Assembly (NCBI GenBank): GCA_047495785.1
Contig: JBLDXI010000017.1
Coordinates: 2,666,001-2,730,000 of the forward strand
DNA: 64,000 bases
Origin: Lepidodermella squamata
Taxonomy: Eukaryota; Gastrotricha
Direction of reading: 5' to 3'
Shown here: in pieces, positions 1-14,518 of the stretch
Position numbering within the stretch: the first letter of the stretch is position 1
Layout: each line of letters opens with the position of its first letter
Position numbers and translations under genes: made by a program
The notes under the pieces: model-generated
Seen by the model: the letters and a program-made list of their open reading frames with translations, nothing else
Told to the model about the DNA's origin: nothing
Databases searched by the model: none

Positions 1-3000
1 TTGGAGTGGCCGCTATCGGCAGCGCGGTACAACGGGCTAGGTTGCGCATCGAGTTTCGCGCCTTGCGAGATCAGGTACTCAATCACTGATACACTTCTGC
101 CATGAGTGGCTGCCACGCAAAGCGGCGAGCATCGCAAAGCATTTCCAAGGTCCAGAAGGTTTCGATTTCGCGAAAGTAAATATTTCAGAATATCGACATG
201 TCCAAAAGCCGCTGTAAAATTTAAGCAAAGCCATTAAAGGGTGGGTGTGCGAGCGTAGCAGAAAAGTGAGTTGCGCTGCAGAGTGAACGTAGCAATAATC
301 GAAATAGTGTAGCAAGAGCGCGTGTTAAGTAGCACTTAAACGTAATCCGCCGCACTTTCGGCTATTCCGCTGCGCAAACGCGTGTTATGACGCAGCAGGT
401 AGTGCGACGGTCGCAGAAAAGTGGGTGAATGTAGCAAATTTTATTAATATACAAATTTATACCGGGGAACGGTACAATTTTGACAACAAACAGGTACAAC
501 TTTGTAAAAAATTCCAGAAAATCAATTTAGGTGAATTTTTTCCAAATTTTACACCGTTAGAACCCCCTTATCCGAACGGTGCTAGAATTTTTAAAAAATT
601 TTGGAAATTTTGGAAAAATTCTAGAATTATCTACATGAGACAGGCCTCATCGAAGTACCATTTGAAAATCGGTGAAGAAGTCTTTCAACGTAATTTTTTG
701 AGTTGTCAAAATTGTACCTCAAAATCGCTGATTTGCAGGTAATTTACCTGGAACTGGCTCTTTAAAATGTACTTCTCGCACCTCAATAATTACTGGCTAA
801 ACGCCAGCTTCATTTTGGTACGAAAAATTCTATCTAAAACCGCCAAGGTGAAAAGATCCAGAGGGGTGAGGTTCAATTCCAAAAATCAACAGTCAATAAT
901 CAGATATAATCAGATCGATTCTAGTGATCAATCGAGGGGAAATTAAAGCCACAAAAATCATAAAAAAGCATTTAGTCCGAACTGAAGTCACACGTAGCAA
1001 TAGACAGTGGTAGAAGGCAAGCGACGTCAGCCCCACTTGCCTCTGCATGCGGCCCGCCGCCCTTCGTAACGCGCGCCATAGGTAGTCCGCCTCCTCTCAG
1101 CGCCAGTTCCACCGCCTCTCGCACCTACGCACCTACGCGCGCGCTTGAATTCTAAGTTTTGCGCACCTGAGCAGCGCGGTTAAAATTGACTTATTTTATT
1201 TAGGTTAATTATAACCCTTTTATTACATAGCCGCGCGAGCGGGATAAATTTTATTACTTCTGCCATCACTTCACCGTTTTATTCCACTTATCACATTATA
1301 AAATTCGTGTTGAAAATTCAATTAATTGGTAATTAAAACAGTGCTTTGGATTAGATTAGATTTGATTTGACTTGATTTAATTTTCAAAGCCGCTCCGATT
1401 TGTGAAAACCTCTTTAAAAAAGGGACATTGATTGATGTTGATCGATTGATATCAAAGGGTTACATTCGAATAATTTAGCGGTTTTTATACCAAAATAAAA
1501 TTCATTTGATTCTCTATCGATTGAATATGGGGTTGCAGTTGCCGGTACCTTGGCCGAAGCAACCCGCCAACAACCGCAGCGCGTCGCGAAAAAACAACTT
1601 AAATTTTGAAATTTTTCGATCAACCTTTGACGAATATCGACATAAAATTAAATGTAAATTAAATGTAATTGAGGCGTTTTCGGTTTGCTACGTTCACTCA
1701 GCTTTTTGCTACAATACCTCAGATATGCTACGTAACACCGTGTGGTGCTACATTCACTCAGTTTTACGAACATTTAGGTAATTCGTTACGCAACACACTT
1801 TTCTGCTACGCTCACTCAGGTTTATGCAGCGCTCGCCATTAAATCTATCGAAAATTGTAAGATTTAATGTAAACGGACACAAAAAAGTGCATAACTTGCG
1901 ATAAAAATTGCATTTTTGGCCAAAATGGCCAGCATGAGTGCGATGTAAAAAAGAGACAAAATAGTAGGGGATAAACTTATACCCGCCAAGTGGAAAGCTG
2001 TGTTCCTGTGTAATTGAGCACCGCTTTGAGCAGTCACATTTGCGCCGTTTTCAACCAAAATTCGTACAGTAGACAGATGACCTGCGACTACGGCAACCAT
2101 CAACGGGGTCATTTGATCATTTCTACGAGCTTCGATATTCGCTCCCCGACCAATTAACAGCTGCGCAACATCGTCAGCGCCGGCAGAGGCGGAAACCAGA
2201 AGCGGCGTATCTTTCTTCCCATTTTCAGCCTCCAGCTGTCCGATAGGATCCCGGTTCAGGAAAAATTCAACAACTTTTACATGGTTCTTCCGAGCCGCTA
2301 CATGAATAGGCAAGTCAAGCCCGGTTACGTTGTCAAGACTATCACTACACTGACTGACAACATCAGCTCCAGCATCGATCAGTAATTTGACTGTGGGTAA
2401 GTGGCCGTTTGCAGATGCCGAACATAACGAGGATTTACTGTCGCTGATTCGGTCAAAATTCACAGTTTGAATAGATTTCTCTTGTATACCTTGGCCAAGC
2501 TTTGCAGCCGTATCTAAACCACTAGTCGAAACAGTCGTGGTTGAACCGAGCTCTGCAAGCAGCTCAATCAACTCGTCAGGTCCTTTTCGAAAGGAAGCAG
2601 TTACATTACGCGCGTTTTTCGCCTCGAGTAGGCCTTTGTCTCGCTGAACCAAGTAGCGTATTACATCTCTTTTACCTGACAGGGAGCAAATGCTCGGCGT
2701 GTCACACGACAAAACTGCGGCGTGAATGGCTAAATCGCCATCGTCGTTATTGCTTCGCTTTCGAATGTCTGCTCCATGGGAAATGAGCAATTTCACCATT
2801 TCCAAGTTACCCGTGTTAGCGGCAACCATCAACGGGGTCCAGCCCTTGACGCCGAATTTGTCAACCGAAGCATTGAATTCTAGTAGAATTTCAGCAATTT
2901 CCATGCGCCCGACTAACGCTGCTTGAAAAAGAGGAGTAGCACCCAAGTTATTCGCGTAATCAACACAATCCGGCCTCAATTGCAGCAAACATTTCAACAC

Positions 3001-6000
3001 TTCGGTTTGATTGGTCAAAGTAGCCAGATGAACCGCTGCTTGGCCCCTCACGTCCGTAGTTTTGGCGAATACATCAACGTCTTTGAGCGATAACAAGAAT
3101 CTGACTGTTTCAATGTGGCCGTTAATGGTTGCTACCATCAGTGGTGTATAGCCAGGTATTTTCTGGCTGTTGGCTCCGCTTGATTTTTCGGCTTGAGCCG
3201 ATAGCAAACGTTTCGCTACTTTCGCCAAATATTTTACAACATTGACTTGGCCATTAGCTGCGGCTAGATGCATGATTGTTTCTTCCTTTTCTTCAGATGC
3301 TTTTTTATCACCAAGTTTTGCGCCTGCTCTTCGCAAAGATTTCACAACGGACAGATGCCCATTAGCAGCGGCTGAAATAAAAATAAAATAAAAATTAGAG
3401 CGACTCATTTCACGATTAATCTTTGCAAATCGGCGGAAACCAGCAGATAACGAAATTTTAAAGAACTGGGAGGAACCTAATTTCCCCGGCTTTTTGGGAA
3501 AATTCCAGTACATTTACAGAAATTTACATAAATTACCGCTAAAATTCTACTCAGTTTTCAATATGATGGCTGCTCATCATTACTCAAACAGCGCGGCTCG
3601 AAAACGACATTTGAAAAAATGACACTTGAGCAATGTTTGGGTTTGGTGCCAACCTTTGAAATTTGATTCCTTTTCATGAATTCTTCGGATGAGGAGGGTT
3701 TACTAAATATTTTGGTTTGCCCCGCCTTCTTCTAAACTCGAAACGGTAGAGACGCCCAATCGCAAGGAAAAAATTGCTTAATTCTCAAATTATGGATATC
3801 CGAAAAATGTAAACAAATCGGCGCAAAATTACCTGCTGCGATCGGAGTCCGGCCATGTGGGCCACGCGCTTCAATATTGGGACGGTAACCCAGCAAAACT
3901 CGAACTAATCGCGCCTTCCCGTGGTTAGCAGCCGTCCAAAGCAAAGAGCCCGTGTCCGAATCAGAGTCCAGCAGTTCAGGGTTTTCTCTCAAAAAATCGC
4001 GAATAACTTTTATTCTACCGCGAGAGGCAGCCAGTTGTAGCGGGGTGAAGCCAGAATCCGACCTAGCAACAAGACTAGCGCCAGTTTTGAACAGCAATAT
4101 CGCAACTTCGCTGCCAGCATCACCAACAACAGAAGCGTGAAGCGGCGTCCAACCGTTTTGGTCAGCCAAGTCTAGACTAGAATTCGACTTCGATGTAATA
4201 AATTTGACCACTTCCAGTTGACCACCGAATGCGGCTTTCCACAGAGGTGTTTCACCCAACGAGTTCCGTTGGTTGAGATAAGCCAGCCCTCCCGCCTTTT
4301 CCAATCTAGATAGCGCTTCTGTGTGACCAAGCATTGCTGCAATATGAATCGCAGTGTTACCTTCCTTGCCAACAGAAGCTTCCAAATCGGCAGAATTTCG
4401 CACCAAGATATCAATAACTATGGCGCGATTCCGAGCAGCAGCTGCCATCAGCGGAGTCCACCCGGAATTACATGTTTCATCTGGCGAAGCTCCAAGTCTC
4501 AACAACAATTCCGCAGATTCAGCTGATCCCTGGTATGCTGCCATCCATAGCGGTGTTTCGCCATTCGCATTTTTCGCCTCAAGCAAAGTTGGCGCTTCAT
4601 TTTGCAGAAATGACACCATTTCAGCTGAATCGCTGGCTACAGCCAAATGCATCAAGGTTTGTCGGCCATGTCTAGCCGTAGTTTTAATCAAAGGGTCGAT
4701 CCCAATCGCTAGAACTTGAGAAACCGCCTCAGTTTTACCCGACAGAACCGCAGCATGTATCGGCGACAGTCCATCGTGATTTTGCGCATTCAACGAAGCG
4801 CCTTTTTCGATGAGAAAATTCATGACATCGAGACGGCCGATTTTGGCCGCTTTCCATAACGCAGTTTCTCCAAAAGCATTTCTCGCCTCTAACAACGAAC
4901 CATTTTTACTGAGAAAATGCTCTAGCATCGTAATTTGGCCATAAACTACGGCGACGTGAACTTCGCGATCTCTAGCTGACGTATCAGTCGTTTGATCCAC
5001 GTCAATATCGGGATCATTTTTTAGAAATTTTACAATATAAAAATTGTTGAAAGCAACAGCAGCTAGATAAGGAGTTAATCCTTCAGAATCGGTCAGGGTC
5101 CAATCGGCATCTTCCATCAGCAAAACTTCCACAACAGGCAAGTGGCCGAGACGTGCTGCGAGCCATAACGCAGTTCGATTGAGAAAGTTACGTTCATCCA
5201 AGAAATCGCGATTTGGACTGATCTCGACTAAATATCGGACCAGTTCGACAAAGCCACTTCTTGCAGCGAGGTGAAGCGCCGTGTTTTTCCTTTCGTCTTT
5301 GTGTGAAGATAATTCAGCTCGGGCTTGATACAGTGCTTTCACAATTTCTGTTTTATTATTCGCTGATGCTGCTAGAAGAGGCGTCCAGCCCGATGGGCCT
5401 CTGAAATCCAGCCTGTCTCGGTGATTAATGCAAGATTTGACGATATTCAAGTGACCACTGTAAGCAGCCAGCCAAAGTGAGGTGGCGTTACCCTCATTCG
5501 GCAAATCCCCGGTACCTGGACTCGCATCCCGCAGCAATTCAAAAGCTTCAAGATTGCCATGAATAGCCGCTTTGTGAATGGGCATATCCTTACAAGTAAT
5601 TTCTCTCGCAGGACTGCAAGTACCAGTCGATTTCGCGTTTACATTCGCTCGATTTCGAAGAAGAATTCGGAGGGTTGAAACTTTCCCAAGAGCTGCGGCT
5701 GCATGTAGGGGCGTCTCGCCAGCCTCATTCACCACGTTTAGTTTTGCGCCCTTAGCTATCAGAAAATTCAAGACTCGATCATTACCCGAAGCAGCTGCTC
5801 GGAATAAAGGAGTTTCCCCTCTTGAATCCTGCATTTCCAACAAAGACTGTTCTTCTTCAATGAAAAGCTGAACGAGCGCAATACTACCAATATTGACAGC
5901 TTCATGAATCGAAATTTTCTGGTTCGTTCTATCCGCGGGTAAAACTTTGTAAACAGCCAAGTGTTCGTTTTTCAAGGCGATTTTAACCGCGTCGAAAGCG

Positions 6001-9000
6001 TTTACATTAGCAATTGCCGCATCAGCTTTTCGACTTAAAAGAAACTCAACAGCTTCGACATGCCCAGCAGATGCAGCTTTCCAGAGAGGCGTTTCGCCAT
6101 TCGAATTCACCTCATTTATATCGTCGAAAGAATCGATCAGTAGTTTGAGCAAACTGACATGGTTATGCAGAGCCGCGTAGTGAAGGGCCGTGTTACCATC
6201 CAGCGATTTCGCTTGAACCAACTTTTTATTTCCAATAAAATTTTCCACGATTGATATCCGGTTACGAACTACAGCCGCTTGAAAGGGCGTCAGGTTTTGA
6301 TAACAAGCTGTAGTCACGTCACTATCCTCAATCAATTTCGTCGCGAATTCGATATCGCCCATGTACATCGCCAGCCATAACGGCGTTTCTCCATAGCCAT
6401 TTCTCGCCTTAACAAGGCTAGGGTTCAAACTAAGCGTGTTTAAGCGATTTTCCGAGCCGTATTTGATGGCTAAATGAAGAGCACTTAGCTCGCCATCGTG
6501 AATTTTGGTTTTAGCCTGTTTGATACCCTCCCCATGATGTTGAATAAGATTTTCCAGCGAGCCCTTGTCCCCGCTGATTGCAGCAGCCAAGTATGGAGTA
6601 ACGCCGTTCGAATCGCTGAATTGCAACAGATCCGCAGGTGTTTCATTGAGAAAAAGGCTAACAGCGTCGGTTTTACCATTTCGAGCCGCAATTACCAGCG
6701 CAGTCGCATTGCTGCATGTTAATTCGTCATATTGAGCAAAATTATCTTTAATTAAATCTGAGATGACAAGAGTGCGACCACTTTCAGCCGCCAAGTGTAG
6801 GGCAGTTTTGCAATCGCTCGCTTGATTGCTTCTCGCGTGAATATCAGCCCCATTCTCGCGTAAAAATGTCAGCATTGAGGATATTCCGAGCTTCGCCGCT
6901 AATAAATACGGGGTTAAACCTTCGTCATTCCTAACATCGATCGGCAAACCGCGTTCTATCAACCTGGAAATTGCGAACTTGTAAGCAACCCGAACCGCAG
7001 CATGTAGAGGGGTGTCTCCTATACGATTAGTTGAATTGATCAATTCAGGCGCCGAATCCAGTATTAGGTCAAACAACTTATCGTTGCGAGCAGCGGTAGC
7101 AAGGTGCAACGCGGTGCCGCCATAGGCGCGAATCCACCTTAATGAGGTGATTTCAAATCCATCTTCGAGCATATGTTTAACATTTTTCAAGTCACCCTTC
7201 CTCAACTTTTCCAAAAATTCATCATTTTCCTGCACATTCAAGTTGAGGTTATTCAGGACTTTGGATTTCGCCTTATTCCCTTCAAAATCGACCTGGTGTA
7301 ACAAATCAGGCTCAGTATTGATAACATGTCTCGCAATTTCCATGCAATTTGATTCGGCAGCAATGTGTAAGATGTTAAAATCCATCTCAACGGGCCCAGT
7401 GCATCTCGCAAAAATATCGGCGCCGTGTTTCAACAAATATAGGACAAGCGGCGGGTGGCAAATCGCGGCAGCCTCGAGTAAAGGCGTTCGTCCAGTATTA
7501 GCGCGAACCTCAAGCGAAGCGCCAGCTCGAACTAGCAACTTAGCGATAGCAATATGCCGGTTTGCTACAGCTTCATACAAGACGGATCTGCCGTTTGACC
7601 TGGATTCGATATTTGCTCCGTTGTTGATTAAGAATAACGCGACTTTCACACTGCCGATGGATACGGCTAGAAAAAGTGGAGTTTCGCCGCGGCCATTTAC
7701 CTCGTCCAGATATGAAGATTGCATCAAGAGAATGCTAAGTGCCTTGGTTGATTTCCCGCGAACTAGAAAAAACGAAAGAATAGAATAAAAGGTGAAATTG
7801 CAATTTTCAAAAGACAGATTATCAGAGCATCAGTTCTGATATTTTTAACATGACTTTACCTGCTATGTGAAAAGCCGTTTCCTGGCTCTGTGCAGCTTTC
7901 AACCCAGCGTCGGCTCCATTTCGAAGCAAAATACGCATAACTCCAAGGTGATTAAATTTTGTAGCCAGCATCAGTGGAGTCAGTGATTCGCCGCATCTCA
8001 CATCCTTCTCTGCTTCTTTCCAGCACAGGAAATGAGCTATCTCAGCAAATCCCAACTGTGCGGCCAGGCACAAAGCCGTTGAGCCTTGTTCGTTGGTTAG
8101 TTCAAGCTGGCTTTGGCTGCTATTTCCGCTCAGCAAAGCCGTCAAAACTTTCAATTTACCCGAGCGAACAGCCAAATGAATAGCATAATCCGAAGAATTA
8201 TCCGATTTCGTTAAAACATTCGCGCCTTTTTTCACCAGAACGGCAACCAAATCAGGCCACCCAGACAAAGCAGCGATTTGCAACGGAGTCATCCCGGTCA
8301 TATCAGGGATCTCCAGATCAGATATCCGTTTGCTCAATAAAATTTTGGCGATTTCGTACCGCCCTAATTTAGCTGCCAGCCACAGCGGTGTTTCATCTCT
8401 GTCATTTCTCGTAATTTCTTCAACTTTAGATGATAGAAGATCAACCAGCCTGGTATGTCCCGATTTTACCGCCAGGTGAATTGGCGTGTCTCCATTTGCT
8501 AGATCTCTTGCGTTAACATCCGCTCCTCGGTCGATCAACATTTCAGCGATTTTCAGCATATTTGTGTTACTCGCAACCATCAGGGGAGTTCGACCCCTAA
8601 TATTTCTAGCTTCAATTTCGACGCCTTGTTCTAAGAGATAGTCAACAATTTCTGACGAATTCGCTCGAACTGCGATGAAAATCGGCGTCTCTAATTTCTT
8701 ATCACGGGCTTCGAGATGCTCAAATCTCTGATCTAGAATAACTTTAACCAACTCCAAATGGCGGTAAGTTATCGCAGAGTGAATGGCTATGGCTCCACCG
8801 TCCTCTGGAACAGTGCTCCGTTCATCCAAGTCGACACCTTTGGAAATTAAAAGCTGCAGAGCTGGCACACTTCCGGATTTTATGACCCATTGTAGCGGCG
8901 TCCGCCCAGTTACATCGCGTTTATTCAGATCAACTTTCCCACTGATTATCAAAGTTTCCATAGAAGCGGTTTGACTGGCGTTCGCAGCGGCTGTGAATGG

Positions 9001-12000
9001 TGTATGTGATTGGTTATTCGCAATAGTTGCATCAGCACCTCTCTTCAGCAAAGTTTTCACAGCCGATACATGACCCGACTTGGCAGCTTTGAACAACGCT
9101 GTTTCCCCAGATATATCTTGCGAGTCCAGAAGACTTGGTTGTAGATCAAGAAGCAAATCTGTGACTTCGGCCCGGCCATGCCGCGCAGCCAGATGTAAAG
9201 CATTTTCAGCTGATTTTGGATCAACAATCAAGCTGGCCCCGTGATCAATCAGAGCGCGGATTGTCGACAGCCGGTTTTGAACAATGGCGACAGCTAGAGG
9301 GGTCTGATTCGACTCTCCAACAACGTCAACGTCAGCTTTAGCTTTAGCTGACAAGAACAATTTTACGATTTCGGTATGGCCATAGTAAGAGGCCAACCAC
9401 AAAGGTGAGTTGCCCTTTTTATTCAAAGTTTGTACTAGTTTCCGATCGTAATCGATAAGAACGACAACTACGCCCGAGCAATTGTTGATAACAGCAAGAT
9501 GCAGAGCGTTATTTCCGTCGTTTTCCGAGTTGCTATAGGCAGACGCATTGGCATAACCTGTTTTCAGCAGGGATTGAACTATTTCAGAATGACATTTCGA
9601 ACTGGCTGCTAACAGAGGAGTCCAGCCAAAACGCCCCGAGCTGTCTACGATAGGTCGATACGAGAGAAGAAATTGAACGCTCGAAAATTGTCCGGAATGA
9701 GCAGCAATCCATAGCGGCGAGTTTCCATATCGATCATGAGCTTCGATTAGACCAGCTTTAACTGAGAGTAAAAACTTGAGGCTATTAATTTTGCCCAAGG
9801 CTGAAGCTGTGTGGCTAGCCATTTGCCCTTCACTATTTGATTGAACTGTGATGATCTCTGGGTCATGCTCAAGGAGCAGTTCCATCGCTTTGACGTGATC
9901 TCGCGAGGCAGCTGCAAGATAAAGTTGGATCTCAAGTATCAAAAAATGACGAAATCCTCACCTGCATGAAAAGGCGACCATGAATTAAGGCCTAAGCACC
10001 GGGTATTCGCTTTCATCCGCAGCAAATGAGAAATCACAGAAATTCGATTTTCAGCCGCGGCTCGCCATAAGGGCGTGTTGTTGTAAGCATCTCTGTACTC
10101 TAAACCTGCTAAATTTTGCCGGACGTAATAATCAACAACTTCTGTGTATCCGGACGAAGCAGCCAGGTGAATTGGAGCACTGAGATCGGAGGAGCATCGA
10201 ACATCTGACGAAAATCCATTCTTCGCTAACAGTTTAACTACAAGCAAGTGGCCGTTGAAAGAGGCTGCGTGAAGAGCATTCCAACCAAAACGGCCAATAA
10301 CGTCGGTTGAAACTTGCTTCTTGTTCAGGAAGAAACTTACAGCATCCCTTGACCCGCCGTAAGACGCGAGCCAAAACGCAGTTTCATTGAACTTATTACC
10401 AGCCTCGAGACTAAATTGCCACTTTATGAATAAGCGCAACATTTCAAGTTGACCGAACAATCCAGCATAATGTATTGGAGTATTTCTTTGATCATCTGCG
10501 AATTTTACTAATACTCTGTCGTTTTGGAGCAGCCTTTGAGCAACTTTCACTCGGTTATACATAGCAGCTACTGCCAAGGGTGATAGGCCAGAGCTGCATG
10601 TTTCGTTATAATTAGCACCTAGTTCGATCAGCGTTTGAATGACTGCTACGTTGCCGAGCTGAGAAGCCCTCCAAAGAGCTGTTTCGCCGTTGTCATTTCT
10701 CGATTCCAACAGTGATCTATCCATTTTGATCAACTCTTGTAAAATATCAATTTGCATATAAATGGCAGCCAAGTGAAGAGCCGAGTTTCCGCCATCGATA
10801 TTATGGCTTTTGGCGTTTATATCAGCGCCTCTTTCAGCTAAAAACTTTAGCGACTTCTTTTGGCCTTTAGCGCAGGAAGATAGCAACGGAGTCCAGCCCA
10901 ACGTATTTCGCATCTCCAACAGTTCAGGGCTCTTCGCTAATAAAACGCTCACCGCTTCCATATGCCCATTATTTACAGCTAGATGAATTGCAGTGTTTCC
11001 ATTATCAGCCGGGCAACTTCTGGCGATTATACTAGCCATTCTCTCGATTAACGAAGAAACGGTCCGTGTGTGACCTGATGAAGCAGCCGCAAGTAATGGT
11101 GTCCAGTCGAGGCGGCCAGGAGCTTCGATATCGGCCTCAAACAAATCGATCAGCAATTCCACTATCCTGGTATGGCCATTCAAAGCCGCCAGCCAGAGTG
11201 GAGTAGCATTGTTCGCAGATTTCGCTTCGACTGCATTTAACCGCTTTCGCAGCAAGAATTCGACAACTTTGAAACGACCAAAAGAAGCTGCTAAATGAAT
11301 CGCCTGTTCATCCGCATTACTTCTAACGGAGACATTGGCGCCTCTATCAATCAATTGAGTAACTGAATCCAAACTACCCGAGGCAGAAGCAGCTAGAAAC
11401 GGTGTCCAGCCCTTAATATTGGGTTTCTCCAAGCTGGCCCCACGTTTCAACAGGAAGTCTATTATCTGTGTCTGATTATGTGAAGCAGCTCGAATCAAGG
11501 GTGTGTCTCCAAAAAGGTTCGGCAAATCAACTAATGTTGGATCGTTTTTCAACAAAAATTCAATCGTTTCTTTGTTACCATTATCTGAGGCAATATGAAT
11601 AGCAGAATTACAGCCATCTTCTGAGCTCGAACACGAATTCACACCTACTCCCTGCTTCATTAAAAATTCGATAACGCCGACCTGGTTAGCAGCTGCTGCG
11701 GCCATAAATGGAGTGTACCCTAGGGTACCCTGAGGACTTGCATTTGCGCCTAAGCTCAGCAAATACTCGACCGCTTTAACCTGACCGTTTTCGCTCGCAA
11801 GAAATAACGGAGTATTTTGGTTCTTATTAGCGATTTCAAGTAGACCTCGTTCCCTGGAAATCAGCGTTCTCAGAACTTGAAAATGGCCGAATTTCGCAGC
11901 CAAGTGGGCTGCTGAATTGAAATCGTCGTTAACGGGGTCGCCACGGGCCCAAATAATCTTCGAACCGCCCATATCGATGAGTGCTTCTACAACGTTATTT

Positions 12001-14457
12001 CTACCAGCAGCTGATGCTATCAATAAAGCAGTTCTATTTTTATGGCACAAAGCCTCCAACTTCGGCTTCCGATTCAAGATTACATCGACTACTTTGATAT
12101 GACCCTCAAACGCGGCATGGCACAAGGCTGTATCGCCGTTATAGGGATCAGCAGTTTGATCGACGATGTTCGGATATTTATCTAGTAGGACCTTGGCGAT
12201 ATTGGCAAAACCACGCTTAGCGGCCAGAATTAAAGGTGTAACCCTGCAGCCTTCAAAATCCGACACGGCATCCACGCTAGCTCCCTTTTCAAGTAAGATT
12301 TTAACTACCTCTTCACTATTCCCAAGAACAGCAGCAAATAAAGGAGACTGATTTAGGGAATCACCAACTTCGATTCCTGCTGATTTTGAAATAAGAAAGG
12401 CGACTGAGTCTGCTCGGCCAGCGTAAGCAGCTGTCCAAAGTGCAGTTTGTCCCAGGGCGTTCTTTAAATCTACTTGATCGAAAGACGCGAGAAGCAATCT
12501 CAAAATATCGACGTGCCCGAGCCTGGCGGCGAAATGAATAGAACTGTCGTTATCAAACTCAGCACTGGCCTTTGCGGAGATGTCCGCGCCACGTTTTATA
12601 AGCAATGAAGCTGACTTGCTTTTATTAGCATAGCTAGCGAGCATCAGTGGGGTAAAATCGTTGAAGCATTTCGACTCAATGTCAGCTTTTCGCTCCAACA
12701 GCTTGTCGATAACTTCAATTTGGCTAGACTCGACGGCAACACAAAGAACTGTGTTGTTTTTATTGTTTCGCAAATCTAACAGGTCAGGGTACTTTTCCGC
12801 AAGCAGATTGGCCACGGCAGTCCGGCCATTTATAGCTGAGTAATGAATGGCGCTATTGCCATCGATTGAAGCTCGCAGATTCGCTGTTTTCACCAAAACT
12901 TGTACAGCATCGAGATGCCCATTGATGGATGCAGCGATCAGTGGGGTGAAACCTTGATTGTCAACACTTTCAACATTCGCCTTGAAATTTTTAACCAAAG
13001 ACTCAATCACTGCTGCTTGACCGGAATAAGCTGCGTTTGATAGCGGTGTTCGTCCATTGCTGTCTCTAATTTCTAAATATTCTGGTCGTTCGCTCAGAAG
13101 AAAGTTTAACACCTCCACATGTCCATTCATCGCAGCAACGTGAAAGCAAAGTTGGCCGTTAGAATCACGATAAGAGATACTGGCATTTTTGCTGACAAGG
13201 TACTTGACGCAGTCCAAACGGCCGTTAGCAACAGCCGTAAAAAGTGGAGTTTGACCAAACTTATTTTGAGATTCGAGGTTCGCGCCGTTTTCGACCAACA
13301 CTTTAATCGCGGCTAACTTGCCGAGCCTTGCCGCCGTATCAAGTGGAGTAGATTTATTAGCGTCAAGGCTCTCGATAACTGACTTGTCGTGCTGGATCAT
13401 TGATTCTAGAATAGCAGATCTATCCAGAATCACGGCAAGATGAATAGATTTTTCCAAATCAGCAGCTCCAGACCTTGACTCTACTTTATTTTGCAGCAAT
13501 CGCACAACGTCCCCGCGATCAAAACTGCGAGAAAGTTGAAATTAGACCAAATTTCGAACAAAAATCAAGTGATGCGCTACCTTATTGCAGCTAAAATTGA
13601 ACTCCAACCGTAGGGTCCGTTTTGAGGCGCACTGAATGATTCTTTTTCGATAATGACTTTGACAACATTGTGATAGCCGAGGTAAGATGCGATGAACGAA
13701 GGAGTTTCTCCAATCAAGTTTCGGGATGACAACAATGAATTTGCTTTTTTTGCGATGAATTCCGCGATATCCTGATGACCATAATAGGCCGCCAAATGCA
13801 TAGCACTGTTACCGTGATCCAGCGGGCCACTCAAAGCTGAGATTTTGGCGCCAGCTTCAAATAGTGTGGTCAGTATTGGCAAATGGCCGAATGCACATGC
13901 ATTCAGAAGAGGGGTTCTCCCTAAATGGTTCTTGGATTCCTTATCGGCGCCATGTTCGATTAGAATTCTAACAATACGTTCGCGGCCATAAATTACTGCC
14001 AGATTTAACGGAGAATTTCCGTTTAAATCTTGTTCTTCGAGCAGTGATTTCGTATCAGTTTGGAGCAGTTTCTGGCATATCTCGGTTTGCCCGTAACGTA
14101 TCGCGATATGAAGAACCTGAATAATTAACATCAAGCTAATGAAAGCCGCTCGGAGTAATGAACGATTACTGTTTCGTTATACGCCAAACTCTTCGCAAAT
14201 TTATTTGCGCCCTTTCCGATCAAAAATTCGAAAGTGTCTAGGTTCCCGCTTGCTGCCGCTATCATTAAAGGCGTCTGACCGAATTCACCCAAACTGTCGA
14301 CATTCCAGCCTATTTTCAAGAGTAACTCTATCAGTTCGATTGATCCCTTAGCTGCAGCTTCATATATCGGGGATTTCGTGAAAGCACTAGCCGATTGCGG
14401 CGAAATATTCTGACAATATGTGATTTCGATCAATAAAATCAAAAGCAACAATGGCAT
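1..14457 (-). CDS. Giant secreted ankyrin-repeat protein, copy A (3' end beyond window)
   Basis: Seven exons join in one open frame: 14457-14170, 14116-13581, 13524-9962, 9911-7860, 7762-3833, 3371-1983 and 211-1. The last continues off the left edge. Together they give about 3989 aa. The start is the ATG at 14457, followed by a hydrophobic signal peptide (MPLLLLILLIEITYC). Everything after about residue 30 is ANK repeats of the TPLxxAAxxGH type, with no transmembrane helix and no other domain seen. Introns are 50-56 nt except 97 nt (7763-7859), 461 nt (3372-3832) and 1771 nt (212-1982). From the third exon on, all junctions are phase 1 inside the first ANK helix. The edge exon encodes clear ANK sequence (AAFGHVDILKYLL). 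The order and sizes match copy B at 39413-54664, so roughly 1 kb of coding sequence is probably missing. The extracellular location is inferred from the signal peptide; the ligand is unknown. Family identity is very secure, function is not. Confidence 0.88.
249..1815. mobile_element. Possible non-autonomous DNA element with terminal inverted repeats inside an ANK intron
   Basis: The 1771-nt intron 212-1982 of ANK copy A is much longer than its neighbours. Near its ends lie 26-nt arms at 249-274 and 1790-1815 that are inverted copies, matching at 24 of 26 positions. A shorter motif, TGAAYGTAGCA, recurs just inside each arm: near 283-293 and 425-435 on the left, and reverse-complemented near 1686-1698 and 1744-1757 on the right. 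Terminal plus subterminal repeats are typical of DNA transposons. I see no transposase ORF and no convincing target-site duplication, so the superfamily is not assigned. Confidence 0.5.
471..718. repeat. 248-nt inverted-repeat unit (MITE-like)
   Basis: Positions 471-487 and 702-718 are perfect 17-nt inverted copies (GGTACAATTTTGACAAC and its complement) around an AT-rich core. A partial second copy of the arm starts near 492. The unit lies inside the larger inverted-repeat element of the ANK intron. The core has no credible coding sequence. It resembles in size and layout the unit at 50800-51047 but differs in arm sequence. Confidence 0.5.
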
Positions 14458-14518
14458 GATCTATTCGAATAAATAACAAGAGAAGCGTAACAAAAGCAAC
14501 GAGAACCAGTTTATTTGA
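14458..14518 (-). promoter_or_regulatory. 61-nt intercistronic gap between MAD2L1BP and ANK copy A
   Basis: On the minus strand the MAD2L1BP stop is followed within about 5 nt by AATAAA, and the ANK start codon comes 61 nt after the stop. A possible splice acceptor (TCGAATAG) lies 3 nt before that ATG. There is no room for an ordinary promoter. This spacing is what nematode operons with spliced-leader trans-splicing look like. No SL site is proven here. Confidence 0.5.

Noticed and set aside
860-900. tRNA-like T-loop sequence (GGTTCAATTCC)
   Set aside because: No acceptor, D or anticodon arm can be folded around it.
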